Source: Anseranas semipalmata (Eukaryota > Chordata > Aves > Anseriformes > Anseranatidae). From it: 64,000 bases of DNA. A model generated the notes under the pieces. The model ran no database searches, was not told the origin of the DNA, and saw only the letters and a program-made list of their open reading frames with translations. Location of the stretch: the NCBI GenBank assembly GCA_013399115.1, contig VXAA01003380.1:249392-313391 (forward strand), given 5' to 3'. A program made the position numbers and the translations under genes. Within the stretch, counting starts at the first letter, position 1. Each line of letters begins with the position of its first letter. Below are positions 62,320 to 64,000 of this stretch, piece after piece.

Positions 62320-64000
62320 ATTGCATTAATAATCCTTTTCCTCTTACAATGAATAATGGAATCCTGGAATCCAAGCAAGGGATTGTTTGGAGATGAAAGC
62401 AGAGACCAATTATCAATGCAGCAGACAGCATCAATATTTAGTTTTCTGGTGGGTTGTTCATTCCCACATTCTAAAGGACGGGAAATGAATCTATCCTATT
62501 CTCACCTTACTCATTAGCACAAAATCAGAGTACCTCACAAACGAAAAGAAAATTGATTAATTTATTTTTTATTTTTTTAAATTGAGGCTGCTCTGGCAAA
62601 ATTTGGAAAGAATGGAAGACTCGGGTATCCTGCACCTCCTCAGCTACAGTTTACTTCCACTCCTGGCCTTACCCAGCTCCAGACATGTGTCTTCCCATCC
62701 TCCCAATGGCTCTGTCAGGAAGGCACTGTAAATCAAACGAACCTCTTTGTACCTCTGCAGGAAGCAACTATGTCAAGTGATGGATGGTAAATCTTTTGTT
62801 CTCTGATCTTGGCCATCATCAGATTTGATCTAGTCTGTCAGGCATCACAACATGCATGCCAATGTTCAGGCCAGCAAACCAAAACAAAAAAGCAGCTTAG
62901 AAGCAGATTAATGTGAAAGGGGGGTGGATAGAGAAGACCGACCCAAACACCAAAGGCTTCTAAGAAAATTTGGTTCTTGTATCATTTCCTCTCATTACAG
63001 AATAGAAATTTTAATTCCTTGAAAGCTTGGGGCTGTAAGTAGAACATTTATCTAAGTGGAAAACACACAAGTGCCCTAAGCTGAAGAAGCTGAGAGCAGA
63101 CTTGTACATCCTTGCTGACACAGAGCATGCCATTTTCACTTGTTCTTGTTTCATTCTAATTTACTGAAGTCTGCCGGTGATTTAAGTAAATTCACAGGAC
63201 CAGGTTTTCTGGCAAGAAAAGAAGCTGCAATCTGATTTTAAATATCAAATTAAATAATCAGCTGATACTTTCAAGCTATCCCACATCCCTCTTCTGTAGG
63301 TTGCCTGTATCTTCCTCTCAACCAGCTCTGTCCACTGTCAAGGTAGAGTCTGCACATAAGGCTATGGAATGTGGGTGCTTTTTCTACGTTATAGTGAGGG
63401 AAGTCTTACCACCCTCAGACAGCATGAAGGCTCCAAACCCAGCCCAAGTAAGATCCATTAGCTCCAAATCCTAGATAAAGGAAGCATGGCAAAAGTTGCC
63501 TAGTCTGCCAGCGGCTTGGTAAGTATTTCCCCCTCAGTCCTTCCACTCGACTGACAGCTGAGTTCCACCTTTCCTCCTGTTCCAAATATTAAAAAGCCCA
63601 ACCTTTTCCAAGCATAAAGACACTGTTGACAATACATACATAGATTTAGTGTAGTCCTGGGAATGATCCCAAAACACTCCTAACATGTCAATGAAGAAGG
63701 CAAATAAAACTTCGGGAAGCTGCCAGCACACTCTTTGTTGGATGGAGTGGAGGGAAGGCTGAGAGAAAAAAAAGTTTCTCTGTACAGTTGTCTGTACTCT
63801 GTTTCTCTGTAATAGTTGTCTCACATTTCCTCCCCAGTGTTCCCACCACAAGGATCATACCGTGTATTTGAAGATATTGTCATTCTGCCCTGTCCCCAGC
63901 TCCTTACCAGCCACTGTACTAGACCCCTTCAGCAGAAGCACTGGCTTCATGTACAAGGGGGGCAGAAAAAGTGCATTCCCAAATCGGAGCCGAGAGAACA

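Larger units (their letters stand above)
39124..64000 (-). other. KLHL32: KLHL32 gene, 3' part (partial locus)
   Basis: Five - strand exons join in frame into about 411 residues plus stop. From family knowledge, KLHL32 is a BTB-BACK-Kelch protein of about 620 residues. Such proteins bind Cullin-3 through BTB/BACK and recruit substrates for ubiquitination through a six-bladed Kelch propeller; the KLHL32 substrate is not established. Here the end of BACK and all six Kelch double-glycine motifs are present (IIGG, VAGG, AVGG, ISGG, VLGG, LVGG). The BTB exons and promoter lie beyond position 64000. Convergence with MMS22L matches the mammalian gene order. Confidence 0.95.
54262..64000 (-). other. 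KLHL32: KLHL32 upstream intron (continues beyond window)
   Basis: No BTB or early BACK exon is found in either orientation here, so at least 9.7 kb of intron separates the large Kelch exon from the next upstream coding exon. It holds A-rich simple tracts (59853-59935, 62271-62319), an exon-like island (61625-61689) and a nearby stretch that looks like a regulatory element (about 61740-61960). Otherwise it is AT-rich with short chance open frames. Confidence 0.78.

Overview
This window is vertebrate, almost certainly bird, nuclear DNA. It has small exons with GT-AG boundaries set in long AT-rich introns. It also has three CR1 retroposon relics carrying the avian 3' tail (repeats of ATTCTATGA, or TCATAGAAT on the other strand). 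A chicken-like (galliform) source is plausible, but the species cannot be fixed from the sequence alone. There are no prokaryotic-style genes, operons or CRISPR arrays, and I saw no intact mobile-element gene.

Two protein-coding genes can be reconstructed exon by exon, with splice phases that join at every junction. From the left on the + strand runs the 3' half of MMS22L, which encodes the partner of TONSL in homologous recombination at damaged replication forks. Twelve exons between 3267 and 29382 encode about the last 605 residues of a protein that is about 1240 residues long in vertebrates. They end in a TAG stop and a short 3' UTR with tandem ATTAAA signals near 29973-29986. From the right on the - strand runs KLHL32, a BTB-BACK-Kelch protein expected to act as a Cullin-3 ubiquitin-ligase adaptor. 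Five exons between 54261 and 39124 encode about 411 C-terminal residues: the end of the BACK domain and all six Kelch repeats. The exons for the BTB domain and the first part of BACK must lie beyond position 64000. The genes point at each other tail to tail, the same neighbourhood known for human 6q16.1, with about 9.7 kb between the two stop codons.

Layout: 1-3266 MMS22L intron (with a MIR-like SINE relic); 3267-29382 MMS22L exons and introns; 29383 to about 30003 MMS22L 3' UTR; 30004-39123 intergenic DNA, probably including the KLHL32 3' UTR, with a CR1 copy, a GC-rich patch and an AT-rich patch; 39124-54261 KLHL32 exons and introns; 54262-64000 a large upstream KLHL32 intron.

I found no clear new biological system. 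The observations most worth following are a KLHL32 intron with a GC-AG rather than GT-AG boundary, a 53-base near-perfect hairpin in an MMS22L intron, an exon-like 65-base island with strong splice sites in the upstream KLHL32 intron beside a likely regulatory element, and a retrocopy-like polyadenylation signal followed by an A20 tract inside KLHL32.
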